NCBI RefSeq assembly: GCF_965262965.1
Contig: NZ_OZ253573.1
Location: forward strand, 3,410,001 to 3,474,000
From: Poriferisodalis sp965262965
GTDB lineage: Bacteria; Actinomycetota; Acidimicrobiia; Acidimicrobiales; Poriferisodalaceae
DNA length: 64,000 nucleotides
Direction: 5' to 3'
Part shown: piece by piece, positions 7,578 through 16,205 of the stretch
Numbering within the stretch: the stretch's first letter is position 1
Layout: each line of letters opens with the position of its first letter
Notes under the pieces: model-generated
What the model saw: only the letters and a program-made list of their open reading frames with translations
Database searches by the model: none
Told to the model about the DNA's origin: nothing
Made by a program: the position numbers and the translations under genes

Positions 7578-8948
7578 GTGAGCTCTGCAACGCCAGGGAC
7601 GCCCGAGACCGGCAGCGGGGTGCCCGCCGATGATCCGAGCGGTCCGATCCCGTTCCGGCTCCTGCCCGACACCGCCGACGTATCGCCCGAAGGGCACCTC
7701 ACCATCGGCGGGTGCGACACCGTCGAGCTGGCGGCGGAGTTCGGCACGCCGCTGTTCGTGTACGACGAGGCGCACCTGCGCGCCCGCTGCGCGCAAGCAG
7801 TGGCGGCGTTCGATGGGGGAGTGGCCTACGCCGGCAAGGCATTCCTGTGCGCGGCCATGGCCCGCCTGGTGGTCGCCGAAGGCATGCACATAGATGTGGC
7901 CAGCATCGGTGAGCTTGAGACCGTGTTGCGGGCCTTCGGCGGCGACAGCGTTGCGTCGCGCGTCGTCATGCACGGCAACAACAAGTCCGCTGCCGAGACC
8001 GACCGTGCGCGCCAAACCAGGGTCGGACGCATCGTGGTGGATTCATTCGATGAGCTCGACCTCCTCGACGAATTGCATCGAGCCGACGGACGGGCGCCCA
8101 GAGTGCTCTTGCGAGTGACACCGGATGTCCGAGCGGAAACCCACGACTACATCTCGACCGGCCAGGCCGACTCGAAGTTCGGCTTCGGCATCGCGGCAGG
8201 TGACGCCGAGGCGGCGGTTGAGCGAGCCTCCGAGGCGTCGTCGGTCGAACTGATCGGCATCCACTGCCACATCGGCAGCCAGGTCTTTCGGGTCGAAAGC
8301 CTCGCTCAGGCTCTCGGTGTCGTCGCTCGATTTGCCGCGGAGGCGTTCGAGGGACACTCGCAGCAACTGCGCGAGCTGTCGATCGGCGGCGGTCTCGGCG
8401 TGGCGTACGTCGAATCCGAGACCGCGCCCAGCATCAGCGAGTGGGGGAATGCGCTCACTGAACAGTGGCAGAAGCTCTGTGGCCAGTACGGCTTGACGGC
8501 CCGATTGACGGCCGAGCCGGGCCGGGCCATCGCTGCGGGCGCAGCGGTGACGCTCTACACGGTGGGCGCTCGAAAGGAAGTGCCGGGCGTGCGCACCTAT
8601 GCGGCCGTCGATGGCGGCTACGGGGACAACCCGCGGCCGATGCTTTACGGCAGCGACTACACCGCGTTCGCGCCCGCACGAGTCAAAGACCCACGGCCCG
8701 ACCGGGTGCGGCTCGTGGGCAAGCACTGCGAGTCGGGCGACGTCATCGTGCGCTCGGCGCCGGTGCCCGCGGGACTCGCTGCGGGCGACCTGGTGGCGAC
8801 GCCCGTGACGGGGGCGTACGGCTATTCGATGGGCGCCCCGTACAACCGCATCGGCCGCCCGGCGGTTGTCTTTGTCGCCGACGGCACAGCGCAGCTGGTG
8901 ATTCGCCGCGAAACCGTCGACGACATGCTCGCGCTCGACATCGGCTGA
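7578..8948 (+). CDS. lysA: Diaminopimelate decarboxylase
   Basis: A 456-residue PLP enzyme of the alanine-racemase fold (group IV decarboxylases). It converts meso-diaminopimelate to lysine, the last step of lysine synthesis. The PLP lysine is Lys87 in AYAGKAFLC. Other family marks are HGNNKS, SKFGFG, GIHCHIGSQ, SIGGGLG, AEPGRAI and the second-subunit segment CESGDVI, which donates the active-site Cys. The GTG at 7578 is preferred because GAGG lies 8 nt upstream; another GTG at 7569 would add three residues. Its place between argS and hom matches actinobacterial lysine/threonine operons. Confidence 0.95.
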   Translation: MSSATPGTPETGSGVPADDPSGPIPFRLLPDTADVSPEGHLTIGGCDTVELAAEFGTPLFVYDEAHLRARCAQAVAAFDGGVAYAGKAFLCAAMARLVVAEGMHIDVASIGELETVLRAFGGDSVASRVVMHGNNKSAAETDRARQTRVGRIVVDSFDELDLLDELHRADGRAPRVLLRVTPDVRAETHDYISTGQADSKFGFGIAAGDAEAAVERASEASSVELIGIHCHIGSQVFRVESLAQALGVVARFAAEAFEGHSQQLRELSIGGGLGVAYVESETAPSISEWGNALTEQWQKLCGQYGLTARLTAEPGRAIAAGAAVTLYTVGARKEVPGVRTYAAVDGGYGDNPRPMLYGSDYTAFAPARVKDPRPDRVRLVGKHCESGDVIVRSAPVPAGLAAGDLVATPVTGAYGYSMGAPYNRIGRPAVVFVADGTAQLVIRRETVDDMLALDIG

Positions 8949-9029
8949 CAAGCCAGATTTGCTGGTAGCGGCCTTCGAATTGAAATAACACTGCTGGGGC
9001 GTTGCCGCAGTGCCGGTACCGTTTCGGCC

Positions 9030-10373
9030 GTGTCACAGCCCATTTCGACTTCAGGCGCCCAGTCAGCCGCGGGCGCTGACGTGACGCACCGTGTCCGCGT
9101 CGGCATTCTGGGCTGCGGCAACGTTGGGGGATCGCTTGCCGCATTGCTGCAGCGCGACGCTGACCATCTGGTGGAGCGCACGTCGCTGCGGTTCGAGGTC
9201 ACCCGGGTCGCGGTGCGAAACCTCAGTGCGGAACGCATCGTCGAGCTGCCCAGCGGCGTGCTCACTCGCGACAGCGAAGAGCTGGTGACCGCCGACGACG
9301 TGGACGTGGTCGTGGAAGCGATGGGCGGCATCGAGCCGGCGCGCCACCTCGTGGCCGCGGCTCTCGACGCAGGCAAGCCCGTCGTGACGGCCAACAAGGA
9401 GCTCATCGCGAATGTCGGTGAGGAGCTTTTTGCCGCAGCTGCGGCCAGCGGCGTGGACTTGACGTTCGAGGCGGCCGTAGCGGGCGGGGTCCCGCTTATC
9501 GGCGTGCTTCGCAACTCGCTCGTCGGCGAGCGCATCACCCGGGTGATGGGCATCGTGAACGGGACGACCAACTACATCCTCACCCGGATGACCGAGGACG
9601 GGGCCGACTACGCGGACGTTCTCGGCGAGGCGCAGCGTCTGGGCTACGCCGAGGCCGATCCGACCGCAGATGTCGAGGGATTCGATGCCGGAGCCAAGGC
9701 GGCGATCCTGGCGATGACCGCATTCGGCGCCAAAGTCGTGGCCGGCGACGTCTACGCCGAGGGCATCAGCGGCATCGGCAAGGGTGACATAGCAGCGGCA
9801 GCCCGGATGGGCCATGTCATCAAGCTGCTCGCGGTGGCTGAGCGCCAGAACGGCGAGATCGCTGTGCGAGTGCATCCGGCGATGGTGCCCATCGACCATC
9901 CGCTGGCCTCGGTGCGTGACGCCTTCAACGCCGTGTTCCTCGAAGGCGAGGCTGTCGAAGATCTCATGCTCTATGGAAGGGGCGCTGGTGGCTTCCCGAC
10001 CGCCAGCGCCATGCTGGGCGACCTCATCACGGTGTCGCAGAATCTGCGCCGGGGCGTCTGCGATGGCTTCGGCCCGCTGGCCGCGGCGCGACTGCGGCCA
10101 ATCGACGAGACCCACACCGCGTATCACCTGCAGTTCGACGTCACCGACAAGCCCGGCGTGCTCGCCGCGGTGGCCGGTGTCTTCGGCCAGCACGGGGTGT
10201 CAATCCGCTCGGTCGAGCAGACCACTCGGGATGGTGCCACCGACGGCATCGCGCACTTGGAGTTCATTACCCACCGCGCTCGCGAAGCCGACGTGGCTTC
10301 CACGCTGCGCGAGGTGCGCAACCTCGACGCCGTGCGTCACATCGGCAATGCGATCCGCGTGATCGGCCAGTAG
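9030..10373 (+). CDS. hom: Homoserine dehydrogenase
   Basis: A 447-residue NAD(P)-dependent enzyme making homoserine from aspartate semialdehyde, a branch point to threonine and methionine. The Rossmann motif is VGILGCGNVGGS, followed by VEAMGG and TANKELIA. The catalytic domain has NGTTNYIL, ADPTADVEGFDA and GRGAGGFPTASA. A C-terminal ACT domain (from about 370: YHLQFDVTDKPGVLAAVAGVF, given in part) is expected to bind an amino acid, usually threonine, for feedback control. The GTG at 9030 starts a short variable tail before the Rossmann strand. Nine bases separate it from thrC, so cotranscription is likely. Confidence 0.95.
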   Translation: MSQPISTSGAQSAAGADVTHRVRVGILGCGNVGGSLAALLQRDADHLVERTSLRFEVTRVAVRNLSAERIVELPSGVLTRDSEELVTADDVDVVVEAMGGIEPARHLVAAALDAGKPVVTANKELIANVGEELFAAAAASGVDLTFEAAVAGGVPLIGVLRNSLVGERITRVMGIVNGTTNYILTRMTEDGADYADVLGEAQRLGYAEADPTADVEGFDAGAKAAILAMTAFGAKVVAGDVYAEGISGIGKGDIAAAARMGHVIKLLAVAERQNGEIAVRVHPAMVPIDHPLASVRDAFNAVFLEGEAVEDLMLYGRGAGGFPTASAMLGDLITVSQNLRRGVCDGFGPLAAARLRPIDETHTAYHLQFDVTDKPGVLAAVAGVFGQHGVSIRSVEQTTRDGATDGIAHLEFITHRAREADVASTLREVRNLDAVRHIGNAIRVIGQ

Positions 10374-10382
10374 CCGACGGAT

Positions 10383-11798
10383 TTGACTGGCCTGAGCGTG
10401 CGTTACCTCAGCACCCGGGGCGACGCCCCGATCCTGGAATTCGGCGATGTGCTGCTCGAGGGCCTCGCCTCCGACGGCGGGTTGTATGTGCCCGACGGAC
10501 TGCCGGCGATCAGCGCGAACGATCTGGCTGATTTTGCTGAACTCGAGTATCACGAGGTGGCAGCACGGGTGCTGGCCCCATTTGTGGCACCGTCACTCAG
10601 TGTCGATGACCTGGCCGCCCTGACCCTCGACGCGTACTCCACCTTCACCCATCCCGACGTGGTGCCGACCAGCAGGTTGGCCGCGGGAGAACACCTCGTG
10701 GAGCTGTACTGGGGACCGACGTTGTCATTCAAGGATGTGGCGCTGCAGCTGCTGGGCCGTCTGTTCGAGCACGAGCTCACCCGGCGCAGCACGACCATGA
10801 CGATCGTGGGCGCCACCTCAGGAGACACCGGCTCGGCGGCTATCGAGGCGTGTCGCGATCGTGAGGGCATCGAGTTAGTGATGCTGCATCCGGCCGGCCG
10901 GGTCACCGAGATCCAGCGGCGCCAGATGACCACGGTGGACAGCCCAAACATCCACAACGTGGCCATCGACGGCACCTTCGACGATTGCCAGGACTTGGTG
11001 AAGGCCCTGTTTGCAGACCGACCGTTGCGCGAGCGGATGCGGCTCGGCGCGGTGAACAGCATCAACTGGGCCCGCGTGGCAGCGCAGACCGTCTATTACG
11101 TGACCGCCGCGGTGAAGCTGGGCGCACCCGAGCGGGCCGTGTCGTTCTGCGTTCCGACTGGCAATTTCGGCAACGTTCTTGCTGGGGATGTGGCTCGCCG
11201 CATGGGCGTGCCGATCGACCGGCTCGTGGTCGCCACGAACCACAACGACATCCTGGCGCGCACCCACCGCACCGGTGACATGTCCATCAGCGAGGTGCAG
11301 CCCTCCACGAGCCCGGCCATGGACATCGGAGTGTCGAGCAACTTCGAGCGGCTGCTGTTCGAGTTGGGCGGTCGCCGCGGCGCCGCACTCGCAGCCGACA
11401 TGGCCCGCTTCCGAGCAGAAGATTCCTTGGTGCTGGCGCCCGAAGTGCTGGCTGGCTTGCGGGCGGGCTTCGATGCCGGCTCCGCGAGCGAGACAGAGGT
11501 GGCGGCCACGATTGCTGCCGTCGACGAGGCTGACGGCCGGCTCATCGACCCTCACACGGCGGTCGCACTGACGGTGGCACGCCGCGACGCTCCGCCCGGC
11601 GGATGGACCACTCCCATCGCCGTCATGTCCACGGCCCATCCCGCCAAATTCGGCGAGGCCGTAGTCGAAGCCACAGGCCGCCAACCCGAGCTGCCGCCGG
11701 CACTCGCCGCCCTTGCCGATCGAGACGAGTACCTCACAGCGCTTCCTAACGACCTCGCCGCCCTCCGCGACTTCGTCACTGCCCGCTGCACCCGCTAA
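10383..11798 (+). CDS. thrC: Threonine synthase
   Basis: A 471-residue PLP enzyme converting O-phosphohomoserine to threonine. The N-terminus has the family start RYLSTRGDAP. LSFKDVALQLLG carries the PLP lysine (Lys117), and TSGDTGSAA, VNSINWARV, PTGNFGNVLAG and ATNHNDIL follow. It is the longer, phage/E. coli-like form of the enzyme. TTG at 10383 gives the longest frame; GTG at 10398, starting directly at RYLSTRG, may be the true start. Homoserine kinase (thrB), which normally follows in actinobacteria, is not in this window. Instead a VapBC pair follows after 97 bp. Confidence 0.93.
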   Translation: MTGLSVRYLSTRGDAPILEFGDVLLEGLASDGGLYVPDGLPAISANDLADFAELEYHEVAARVLAPFVAPSLSVDDLAALTLDAYSTFTHPDVVPTSRLAAGEHLVELYWGPTLSFKDVALQLLGRLFEHELTRRSTTMTIVGATSGDTGSAAIEACRDREGIELVMLHPAGRVTEIQRRQMTTVDSPNIHNVAIDGTFDDCQDLVKALFADRPLRERMRLGAVNSINWARVAAQTVYYVTAAVKLGAPERAVSFCVPTGNFGNVLAGDVARRMGVPIDRLVVATNHNDILARTHRTGDMSISEVQPSTSPAMDIGVSSNFERLLFELGGRRGAALAADMARFRAEDSLVLAPEVLAGLRAGFDAGSASETEVAATIAAVDEADGRLIDPHTAVALTVARRDAPPGGWTTPIAVMSTAHPAKFGEAVVEATGRQPELPPALAALADRDEYLTALPNDLAALRDFVTARCTR

Positions 11799-11863
11799 GA
11801 CGAAGCCGACCCAGCGGCCGTTCCCGGTTTCGGACGGTGACACCGGCAGCACCTCGGTGATCA

Positions 11864-11894
11864 GCATCAAGATGTTGATGCCATGATGTCATCA
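11864..11894. promoter_or_regulatory. Putative VapB operator: two inverted repeats
   Basis: Two palindromes sharing the half-site TGATG lie just before the antitoxin ATG: GCATCAA-GATG-TTGATGC (11864-11881) and TGATG-T-CATCA (11884-11894). Ribbon-helix-helix antitoxins bind such repeated half-sites to repress their own operon, so an autoregulatory operator is likely. The second repeat ends 1 nt before the ATG and no ribosome site is visible, hinting at a leaderless or very short-leader mRNA. Confidence 0.55.
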
Positions 11895-11895
11895 G

Positions 11896-12144
11896 ATGCG
11901 AACTGTTATCACTCTGCCGGACCAGGTTCATGCTCGGGCGAAGCAGCGTGCGGCCGAACTTGGCATCAGTTTTGCCGAGTTCACGCGGCGCCTCCTTGAG
12001 AAGGAGTTGGACGCTCCGGAACCTCAAGGAGATCTCGAGTCGATCTGCGGCATGGTGCAAGGCACGCCCTTCGACATGGTGCGTGACGGCCACAGCATCA
12101 TCGGGACAGCGGTCGCGGCAGAACTGGCCGAACGCTCTGGTTGA
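11896..12144 (+). CDS. VapB-type ribbon-helix-helix antitoxin
   Basis: An 82-residue protein. The N-terminus MRTVITLPDQVHARAKQRAAE is a MetJ/Arc ribbon-helix-helix: a DNA-binding strand, then two helices with GISFAEFTRRLLEKEL. The C-terminal tail (from about residue 45) ends with GHSIIGTAVAAELAERSG and would wrap the toxin. It ends 3 nt before the toxin start, a normal antitoxin-toxin layout. Two inverted repeats with shared TGATG half-sites directly upstream fit self-repression. The family label is strong for the fold; the VapB name rests on the PIN-domain partner. Confidence 0.85.
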   Translation: MRTVITLPDQVHARAKQRAAELGISFAEFTRRLLEKELDAPEPQGDLESICGMVQGTPFDMVRDGHSIIGTAVAAELAERSG

Positions 12145-12147
12145 GGT

Positions 12148-12567
12148 ATGGAGTTCAGCTTCGTCGACACCTCGGCCTGGGTCGCTCTGGCGGATAGCGC
12201 GGCAGCGTCGCACGGGCGCGTGGCTGATGTGCTGCGGGAGCGTCAGGGCCGCCTGCTGACGACCGATCACGTGCTGCAGGAAACGTGGACTGTCATGCGA
12301 TACCGACACGATGCCGGGGCTGCCGAGACGTCGGTCAATGCCATCCGAGGCGGCATCGCCCGGGTCGAGGTCTCATTGCTGGCTGACCTCGAGGTAGCAG
12401 CCGCGATCGGTGTTGCGTTCGGCGACCAAGACTTCTCGCTATCGGATCGCATCAGCTGGGCGGTGATGGAGCGCCTCGGAATCGGCGAAGCGGTTTCGCT
12501 GGATCGCGATTTCCGCATCTACCGGTTCGGTCCCAGACGGCGCCGAGCTCTCGACGTCGTGCCGTGA
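12148..12567 (+). CDS. VapC-type PIN-domain toxin ribonuclease
   Basis: A 139-residue PIN nuclease. The acidic metal-binding residues are in place: FVDTSAW (Asp7), LQETWTV with Glu, DQDFSLSDRIS and the terminal LDRDF. VapC toxins cut tRNA or rRNA and arrest translation until the cognate antitoxin binds; the target here cannot be predicted. It is paired with the ribbon-helix-helix gene just upstream and probably cotranscribed with it. The module lies between thrC and the rho position, where thrB would usually be, so it may have arrived by transfer. Confidence 0.87.
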   Translation: MEFSFVDTSAWVALADSAAASHGRVADVLRERQGRLLTTDHVLQETWTVMRYRHDAGAAETSVNAIRGGIARVEVSLLADLEVAAAIGVAFGDQDFSLSDRISWAVMERLGIGEAVSLDRDFRIYRFGPRRRRALDVVP

Positions 12568-12630
12568 CCTCGCTCCCGGGGTCGGCACCGACGCAAGCGC
12601 TGCCTTCTACGAAGAGTTGACTGGGTTGTG

Positions 12631-12930
12631 ATGTCTACGCAGGACTCGGACGGGGCGCGGACGCCGAGCAGGGTTGTCGCAGCCACGGCCTTCGGGGTGC
12701 TGGTGGCGGCTGGGGCCATGCTGGTGCTGGCCATCAGCGTCGGACCCGCAAACGGTGATGTCAGTGAAGAGACCACGGAGGAGGCTCCCGTCGAGGACCC
12801 CGAAGGATCCAACTTCGAACGGCGTCTCCCGGTCCCACGCGGCGAGTTCACTGCCGTTGAGTCGCTGGAAATCGAAAACTGCGCCCTCTGGATTGACCAA
12901 TCGGCAGTGTGTTGGCAACAGTCCTTCTGA
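12631..12930 (+). CDS. Small single-pass membrane or secreted protein, unknown
   Basis: About 99 residues. A Ser/Asp-rich cytoplasmic start is followed by one hydrophobic segment (ATAFGVLVAAGAMLVLAIS). Then comes an acidic stretch (EETTEEAPVEDPEG) and a tail with two cysteines, NCALW and VCWQQ, that could form one disulfide outside the membrane. I do not recognise a family. GTG at 12628 directly precedes the ATG at 12631. The downstream interval 12931-13158 holds no gene and presumably carries the promoter of the rho-like gene. Confidence 0.45.
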   Translation: MSTQDSDGARTPSRVVAATAFGVLVAAGAMLVLAISVGPANGDVSEETTEEAPVEDPEGSNFERRLPVPRGEFTAVESLEIENCALWIDQSAVCWQQSF

Positions 12931-13158
12931 GTAACTTCAACAAGCGGTTGTCCGACAGATCGTCCGCAACACTCGGTAGCAGTCCCGGGCGGGTGGCGGT
13001 AGCGTCAGCGTTGATCGACGGTTCCCCAGTGCAGGGCTCGCTCGGGCGTCACCGGACCGGATCGCTGGGTCGGGCATTGGAGTCCGGCACAGGCAACGCA
13101 GTGTCACATCGCGGGCCGGGCGGCGTCGCGAGAGCGGGCCAGAACCTCTGAGGTAGCA

Positions 13159-14580
13159 ATGTCGGAAATGCCGGATCGTGCCTTGCTGGAGTCCAAGGAG
13201 CGCGATGAGCTGCTCCAGATCGCCGCTGCGCTCGGGATCGAGGTGGTGCCGCGTGCCCGCAAGAACACGATCATCAGCGCCATCCTTGCGCCGGACGGTG
13301 CAAGCAGTACCGGCGCAGATGCGGTGGAGGAGCCGGCCGCAGCCGAATCGGTGGCCGAAGCCGAGACTCCTGTGGTCACCACACGAACCCGCACACCGGC
13401 ACGGCCGACCGACGCTCGCCCGTCAACCCGAGTTGACTCCGCAGCGGCAGAGCCATCCGCCGAAGAAGTGCCGGGCCCGCCCGAGGCAGACGACAGCGAC
13501 GCGCAGCCGGGCGATGAGGGACCCGGACCGGACGCACCGGTGGCGGAGGAAGGCAACCGTCGCAGCCGTCGCCGCGGGCGCCCACGTGACGACGGATCGC
13601 TTGCCGGCGAGACCGTTCACTGCGATGGTCTGTTGGATCTGCGCGATGAGGGCTACGGCTTCTTGCGCACCAACGGGCCGCTGCCGTCCGCCGACGACGT
13701 CTATGTCGCCGCCCGGCAGGTGCGCCAATACGACCTGCGTCGAGGCGACCGCATCACCGGCGTGAGCCGGCCGGCTGCCCGCAGCGAGCGCAATCCTGCA
13801 CTGCTGCGGCTTGACACGCTCAACGGCGAACCGCCGTCCGACGAGCCGGATCGCCCGCTCTTTGAGGGCCTGACACCCGTGTTGCCGACCGATGCGTTGC
13901 TGCTGGCCGAATCGCGCTCTGACAACCCCCTCGCGATTGTCGACGAGCACGCGCCCATCGGACTCGGCAGCCGCGGCTTGCTGGCCGCGACGGGAACACG
14001 GTCGGCTTCATCTCTGCTCAGCGCACTTGCGGGTGCCATCGGGGATCGCCATCCTGACGTGCACCTGATCGTCCTGCTGATCGAGGAACGACCCGAAGAC
14101 GCCACCGAACTGACGCGACGCCTCGAGACCTCCGGAGAGGTCTTGGCCTCCACCTTTGACCGGCCACCTGAAGAGCACCTCGCCACCGCAGAACTCACTC
14201 TCGAGCGCACCAAGCGCATGGCCGAGGCCGGCGCAGACGTGGTGATCCTCTTCGACGGTCTGACGCGGCTGGCTCGTGCGTACGCCGCGAGCGGCAACGG
14301 GCGGAATCAACCTGGGGACGCACTGGGTGCGGCCATTGCCTCGACGCTGCGGTTCTTCGGCGGGGCACGGAACCTGGAGGAGGCCGGTTCGATCACGATG
14401 ATCGCCACGGCACGCACTTCGACCGGAAACCCAACGGACGACTTGGTGGCAGCACGCCTTCGCGAAGCTGCCAATGCCGAGATCGCGCTCGCGGACGGCT
14501 TCCCGGCAGCAGAAGCGGTCCGTTCTGGAGGCATCGAACTCGACGGCGAGCAGAGCTACAGCCTGGGCGATCATCGCTGA
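13159..14580 (+). CDS. Rho-family protein with degenerate ATPase site
   Basis: A 473-residue protein in the syntenic position of rho. The N-terminus (LESKERDELLQIAAALGI) is a Rho_N helical domain, followed by an acidic/basic linker typical of actinobacterial Rho. The RNA-binding cold-shock domain is clear: GLLDLRDEGYGFLR, DDVYVAARQVRQYDLRRGD, FEGLTPVLP. In the ATPase core the Walker A segment APPKAGKT is replaced by ATGTRSAS (277-284). Walker B Asp366 (LFDGLTRLARAY) and the Glu pair (LLIEERPE, 309-310) remain. The Q-loop lysine is lost, the R-loop reads GNPTDD, and the C-terminal block with the arginine finger is replaced by an unrelated tail. It should not hydrolyse ATP as Rho does. It may be a regulatory or structural RNA-binding paralog, with a normal Rho elsewhere. 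Confidence 0.85.
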   Translation: MSEMPDRALLESKERDELLQIAAALGIEVVPRARKNTIISAILAPDGASSTGADAVEEPAAAESVAEAETPVVTTRTRTPARPTDARPSTRVDSAAAEPSAEEVPGPPEADDSDAQPGDEGPGPDAPVAEEGNRRSRRRGRPRDDGSLAGETVHCDGLLDLRDEGYGFLRTNGPLPSADDVYVAARQVRQYDLRRGDRITGVSRPAARSERNPALLRLDTLNGEPPSDEPDRPLFEGLTPVLPTDALLLAESRSDNPLAIVDEHAPIGLGSRGLLAATGTRSASSLLSALAGAIGDRHPDVHLIVLLIEERPEDATELTRRLETSGEVLASTFDRPPEEHLATAELTLERTKRMAEAGADVVILFDGLTRLARAYAASGNGRNQPGDALGAAIASTLRFFGGARNLEEAGSITMIATARTSTGNPTDDLVAARLREAANAEIALADGFPAAEAVRSGGIELDGEQSYSLGDHR

Positions 14581-14602
14581 TTCGAGTCCCGACCCGTGTG
14601 TG

Positions 14603-14628
14603 ATGACCGCCGCCGGGGTCACGGTCAT
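14603..14628 (+). terminator. Hairpin after the rho-like gene
   Basis: ATGACCG and CGGTCAT form a perfect 7-bp stem around a 12-nt loop, 22 nt after the stop codon. No T-run follows. It may terminate or attenuate transcription before rpmE; evidence is only the repeat and its place. No Zur-like site was recognised before rpmE. Confidence 0.3.
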
Positions 14629-14738
14629 TGCGGCGTGGTTGGAATCATCATGCCGCTGCCGCCACACTGGTCGCTCCTCACAGCTCCAGCACAGCGGCGA
14701 GGCACCCCAGCGACCGGCCTGATGCCGCGGAGAACACC

Positions 14739-14996
14739 ATGAAGAGCGACATACACCCCACCTACCGGCCCGTGGTGTTCCGTGACGCAGGCGCCGACTT
14801 TGCCTTCCTCACCCAGTCCACGATCGACACGAATGACACGATCGAGTGGACCGACGGGAATACCTACCCGCTGGCCAACGTCGAGCTGTCCAGCGCGAGT
14901 CATCCGTTCTTCACCGGACAGATGAAAATCGTCGACACCGCCGGTCGCGTCGAGCGCTTCGAGCGCCGCTACGGCCGTCGCGGCAAGCGCAGCTAG
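14739..14996 (+). CDS. rpmE2: 50S ribosomal protein L31 type B
   Basis: An 85-residue large-subunit protein. MKSDIHPTYRPVVFRD, FLTQSTI, DGNTYPLANVELSSASHPFFTG and the basic RVERFERRYGRR tail are those of the type B (zinc-free, no CxxC) form. Type B L31 usually replaces the zinc-binding type A under zinc limitation, but here it occupies the normal rpmE slot between rho and prfA, so it may be the main L31 of this organism. The ATG at 14739 fits the family start exactly; the open frame upstream is not L31. Confidence 0.95.
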   Translation: MKSDIHPTYRPVVFRDAGADFAFLTQSTIDTNDTIEWTDGNTYPLANVELSSASHPFFTGQMKIVDTAGRVERFERRYGRRGKRS

Positions 14997-15074
14997 TCCG
15001 CGCTGGCTGACCCGCAGCAACGTCACCGATTCGGCATTCGCGCCGATCGGCTCACCCAGTGCAGGGCACCAGTC

Positions 15075-16196
15075 GTGGCACTTGATTCAGACCGCATTCA
15101 CGCACTGCACGCGGCGAAACTGCGGGCGCTCTCGCGTGCGGTGCTCGATGTCGAGCTTGCTGATGTCGCTGGCACCGACGACGGGGCACTTGCTGTCGCC
15201 GAGGGGCCGAATTCGAGTGTGGTGTGCCTCGCTCAGGAGCGTCCCGAGCGCGCACTCGGCGGGGCCCTCGCTTTGGCACTGCGGTCGCGCCGTGCAGCCG
15301 TGCATGTCTTCGCCGATGAGTGCAGCGACGTGCTGGCACGACGAGCGATGTGCTTCTTGGCGCCGCCGATCATCTGGCAGATCGATGGGGCGTCGGCCAC
15401 AGTTGCTGCGCCGGCGCTGCGGCCCGTCGAGCCCGCGCCGCCGCGTGTGCCCGAACTCGTGGCCGTGCTGAGTGCCGCTGGTGTCGATGTCGCGGTCGAG
15501 CACGGCGTGATCACCGGAGAGGTGGAAGGCCTCGAAGTGGCGCGCATCGTTGCTGACGCCGTTGCCGACGCTGCGCTCGTCGCCGAATTGCAGGAGTCGT
15601 CCGATGCAGGTGCCGAATCCGATGAGCCGCCGGCTGTATCCCGAGAGCAGGGATCGGCGTGGAAGATCGAAGTGGGGGTGGGCGCGCATGACCGAGAGGC
15701 CTTCTCGATGCTGCACGCTCACGAGCCCACGCCTGAGGCCGTCGCACGCGTCGCCGGAGTCGTTCGTGCTCATCGCGCGCCGGGCGCATCGCCGCATCCG
15801 TTGAACCGGCTCGCGTCGGCTCGCTGGCTTCGCGCGCTCCTGCTTCGCCAGCCTGAACTCGTCGGTGCACGGCACCTGGGTCCGGCGTCGCCGCCGGTGC
15901 CGCGCGGCGGTCCCAAAGATCCGTCCCCGGCAGTTGCCTACGGCGTGCGAGCCGACGGCAGCCGCGTGGTCGTGGTCGCGTCAGTCGGCATCGACGTGAA
16001 CCTTGTGCCGTTCGGTGCCGACGCCCGGGCATTCCTCGACCCTGATGCCGACCTCGTCCTGGCACTTCCCGAACGTGATGCGCACGACGTCATCTCTGCA
16101 ATGGCCGCGCTGCTCGAGCGGCCGGCTGAGATCGCCCCGATCGACAATGGATGGCGCACCGGCGCAGCCGGCAGCCGTGCCGCCGAGCGCAGTTAG
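15075..16196 (+). CDS. Conserved-looking protein of unknown function between rpmE and prfA
   Basis: A 373-residue Ala-rich soluble protein with no membrane segment or signal peptide. The first part (to about 110) alternates strands and helices: AVLDVELADVAG, SVVCLAQE, AAVHVFADE and RAMCFLAPPIIWQIDG. A middle stretch is charged and variable (ESSDAGAESDEPP). The C-terminal part has HPLNRLASARWLRALLL and a beta-rich end, SRVVVVASVGIDVNLVPFGADARAFL, given in part. I recognise no family; it is not the DUF1385 membrane protein often found beside prfA. It uses GTG at 15075 and ends 9 nt before prfA, so it is probably cotranscribed with release factor 1. Confidence 0.65.
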   Translation: MALDSDRIHALHAAKLRALSRAVLDVELADVAGTDDGALAVAEGPNSSVVCLAQERPERALGGALALALRSRRAAVHVFADECSDVLARRAMCFLAPPIIWQIDGASATVAAPALRPVEPAPPRVPELVAVLSAAGVDVAVEHGVITGEVEGLEVARIVADAVADAALVAELQESSDAGAESDEPPAVSREQGSAWKIEVGVGAHDREAFSMLHAHEPTPEAVARVAGVVRAHRAPGASPHPLNRLASARWLRALLLRQPELVGARHLGPASPPVPRGGPKDPSPAVAYGVRADGSRVVVVASVGIDVNLVPFGADARAFLDPDADLVLALPERDAHDVISAMAALLERPAEIAPIDNGWRTGAAGSRAAERS

Positions 16197-16205
16197 CCTG
16201 AGCGC

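Noticed and set aside
6654..8015. 453-codon open frame antisense to argS/lysA
   Set aside because: Runs across two unrelated conserved genes on the other strand and has the composition of an antisense shadow.
14581..14738. Zur box before the type B L31 gene
   Set aside because: Type B L31 genes are often zinc-regulated, but no TGAAA...TTTCA-type palindrome is present; only a GC-rich hairpin is seen.
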